This document shows, one piece after another, positions 63,168-64,000 of a stretch of DNA of 64,000 nt. Source of the stretch: Gordonia mangrovi. GTDB lineage: Bacteria > Actinomycetota > Actinomycetes > Mycobacteriales > Mycobacteriaceae. The notes under the pieces are model-generated. The model made no database searches and had not been told where the DNA came from. It was given only the letters and a program-made list of their open reading frames with translations. The position numbers were made by a program, and so were the translations under genes. The DNA lies in contig NZ_CP102850.1 of NCBI RefSeq assembly GCF_024734075.1, positions 744,001 through 808,000 on the forward strand, read 5' to 3'. Numbering within the stretch: position 1 is the first letter of the stretch; each line of letters starts with the position of its first letter.

Positions 63168-64000
63168 TCACCGCCTCCGGTACTTCACCCGGCACGGCTG
63201 CTGCAGTTGCACGACCATCTTGGAATGGTCGTTGCGGTAGGTCTCCGACGGCTGCAGCATCTCGAACTCGTAGTTCTGAAACAGCACCGAGAAGATCGCC
63301 TTGAGCTGCATGATCGCGAACTGCGCACCGACACAACGGTGCCGCCCGGCGCCGAACGGAATCCAGGTCCAGCGGTTGACGAGGTCCTCCTGCCGGGGCT
63401 TCTCGTAGCGATCGGGGTCGAAGGTGTCCGGTTCCGGGAAGTCCTCCGGCAACCGATTGGAGATGGCCGGCGACACTGCAATGGACTGACCGGCCGTGAC
63501 CTCGAAGTCCTCGATGTGGAAGTCGTTGCGCACCATGCGCATCAGGATGATCAGCGGCGGGTGCAGCCGCAGCGCCTCCTTAAGTGCGTTCTCCAACTGC
63601 GGCATCTGCCGAGTGTGGGCGAAGGTGTATTCGGGCCGTTCACCGGCCGGGGTGTCGCCGTAGATCTCGTCGAGCTCCGCGTACACCCGACCCATGTAGT
63701 CGGGGTTGCGCAGCAACTCGATGAGCGTCCACGCCGCGGTGCCCGAGGTGGTGTGGTGGCCGGCGAACATCATCGAGATGAACATGCCGGTGATGGTGTT
63801 GGCGTCGAATCCGACCTGGACCAACACGTCCATGAGATCGCGATCCTCTTTGTTCTCGGTCGGATTCGCGATCCGCTCGTCCATCACTCCCTGGATGAAC
63901 TCCACCAACTCGGCACGCGCTTCGTCCCGTTTGCGGAAACTCTCGATGTCGGCGTTGTAGTCGACGTAGGCGATCGGGTCGGTGCCCTTCTCCAGATCGT
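63168..64000 (-). CDS. cyp51: sterol 14-alpha-demethylase CYP51 (5' part outside the window)
   Basis: The C-terminal 277 residues of a P450; the start lies beyond the right edge. It has the I-helix MMFAGHHTTSGTAAWTLIEL, a CYP51 mark (GHHT/S-SG-TA-WT), the K-helix EALRLHPPLIILMRM and the heme loop PFGAGRHRCVGAQ. With its ferredoxin it removes the 14-alpha-methyl group of lanosterol-type sterols. The bacterial substrate is not settled. Operon with ferredoxin, NTF2-like, unknown and SDR genes. Confidence 0.92.
   Translation of the reverse strand, partial: DLEKGTDPIAYVDYNADIESFRKRDEARAELVEFIQGVMDERIANPTENKEDRDLMDVLVQVGFDANTITGMFISMMFAGHHTTSGTAAWTLIELLRNPDYMGRVYAELDEIYGDTPAGERPEYTFAHTRQMPQLENALKEALRLHPPLIILMRMVRNDFHIEDFEVTAGQSIAVSPAISNRLPEDFPEPDTFDPDRYEKPRQEDLVNRWTWIPFGAGRHRCVGAQFAIMQLKAIFSVLFQNYEFEMLQPSETYRNDHSKMVVQLQQPCRVKYRRR

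Overview
The window is high-GC actinobacterial DNA, most likely from a mycolic-acid-containing member of the Mycobacteriales such as Gordonia. The genus is an inference. The evidence is a full mycofactocin locus, an antigen-85-type mycolyltransferase-like esterase, Mce-associated-type membrane proteins, a KshB-like reductase, CYP51 with its ferredoxin, and two DUF222/HNH proteins of the 13E12-repeat type. Genes are packed, with many ATGA and GTGA stop/start overlaps. No rRNA, tRNA, CRISPR array, transposase or phage gene was recognised.

Region 1 (0-12 kb) is the mycofactocin (MFT) locus. The minus strand carries mftA (a 31-aa precursor ending IDGMCGVY), mftB, mftC, mftD, a mycofactocin-type SDR, and then mftE, mftF and mftG. 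An alpha-methylacyl-CoA racemase gene lies on the plus strand between the SDR and mftE, so the locus is split. mftR diverges from mftA and is followed by a KshB-like reductase and a small DoxX-like membrane protein.

Region 2 (12-28 kb) is mixed. It holds an AlkD-type glycosylase, a ferredoxin reductase, four short Mce-associated-like membrane proteins in one overlapping run, an amino-acid permease with a universal stress protein, an SDR/TetR/P450 operon, menC, an MpaB-type oxygenase, an OGG-fold-like protein, an alpha/beta-hydrolase, an M23 peptidase and the mycolyltransferase-like esterase.

Region 3 (28-33 kb) is the str operon rpsL-rpsG-fusA-tuf, read on the minus strand and ended by a strong hairpin.

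Region 4 (33-40 kb) has xthA diverging from an AcoR-type regulator. That regulator is followed by an aldehyde dehydrogenase and an NDMA-type alcohol dehydrogenase. The latter family needs mycofactocin, so this cluster is a likely client of Region 1. An unusual pyruvate-kinase-like protein follows.

Region 5 (40-54 kb) starts with a DUF222/HNH gene and its repeat-rich upstream region. Then comes an eight-gene operon with the gene set of acyclic-terpene or branched-chain acyl-CoA catabolism (AtuA family, two acyl-CoA dehydrogenases, a biotin-dependent carboxylase, an enoyl-CoA hydratase, a TIGR03084 protein and a TetR regulator).

Region 6 (54-64 kb) has a FadD17-like CoA ligase, an APH-fold kinase and an NAD-dependent epimerase/3-beta-HSD-like protein, then a second DUF222/HNH gene. 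It ends with the CYP51 operon, whose first visible gene is cut by the window edge.

Three KstR-like boxes (TnnAACnnGTTnnA type) lie upstream of the mycofactocin SDR, the KshB-like gene and the FadD17-like gene. This suggests that sterol catabolism and MFT redox chemistry are connected. The most unusual signal is a paired motif, CAG-N2-TATCGG-N8-GACA, at a fixed 76-78 bp spacing upstream of both DUF222/HNH genes and amplified three-fold at one of them. A second is a family of 21-bp tandem repeats with a constant core and a locus-specific half, found in three intergenic regions.
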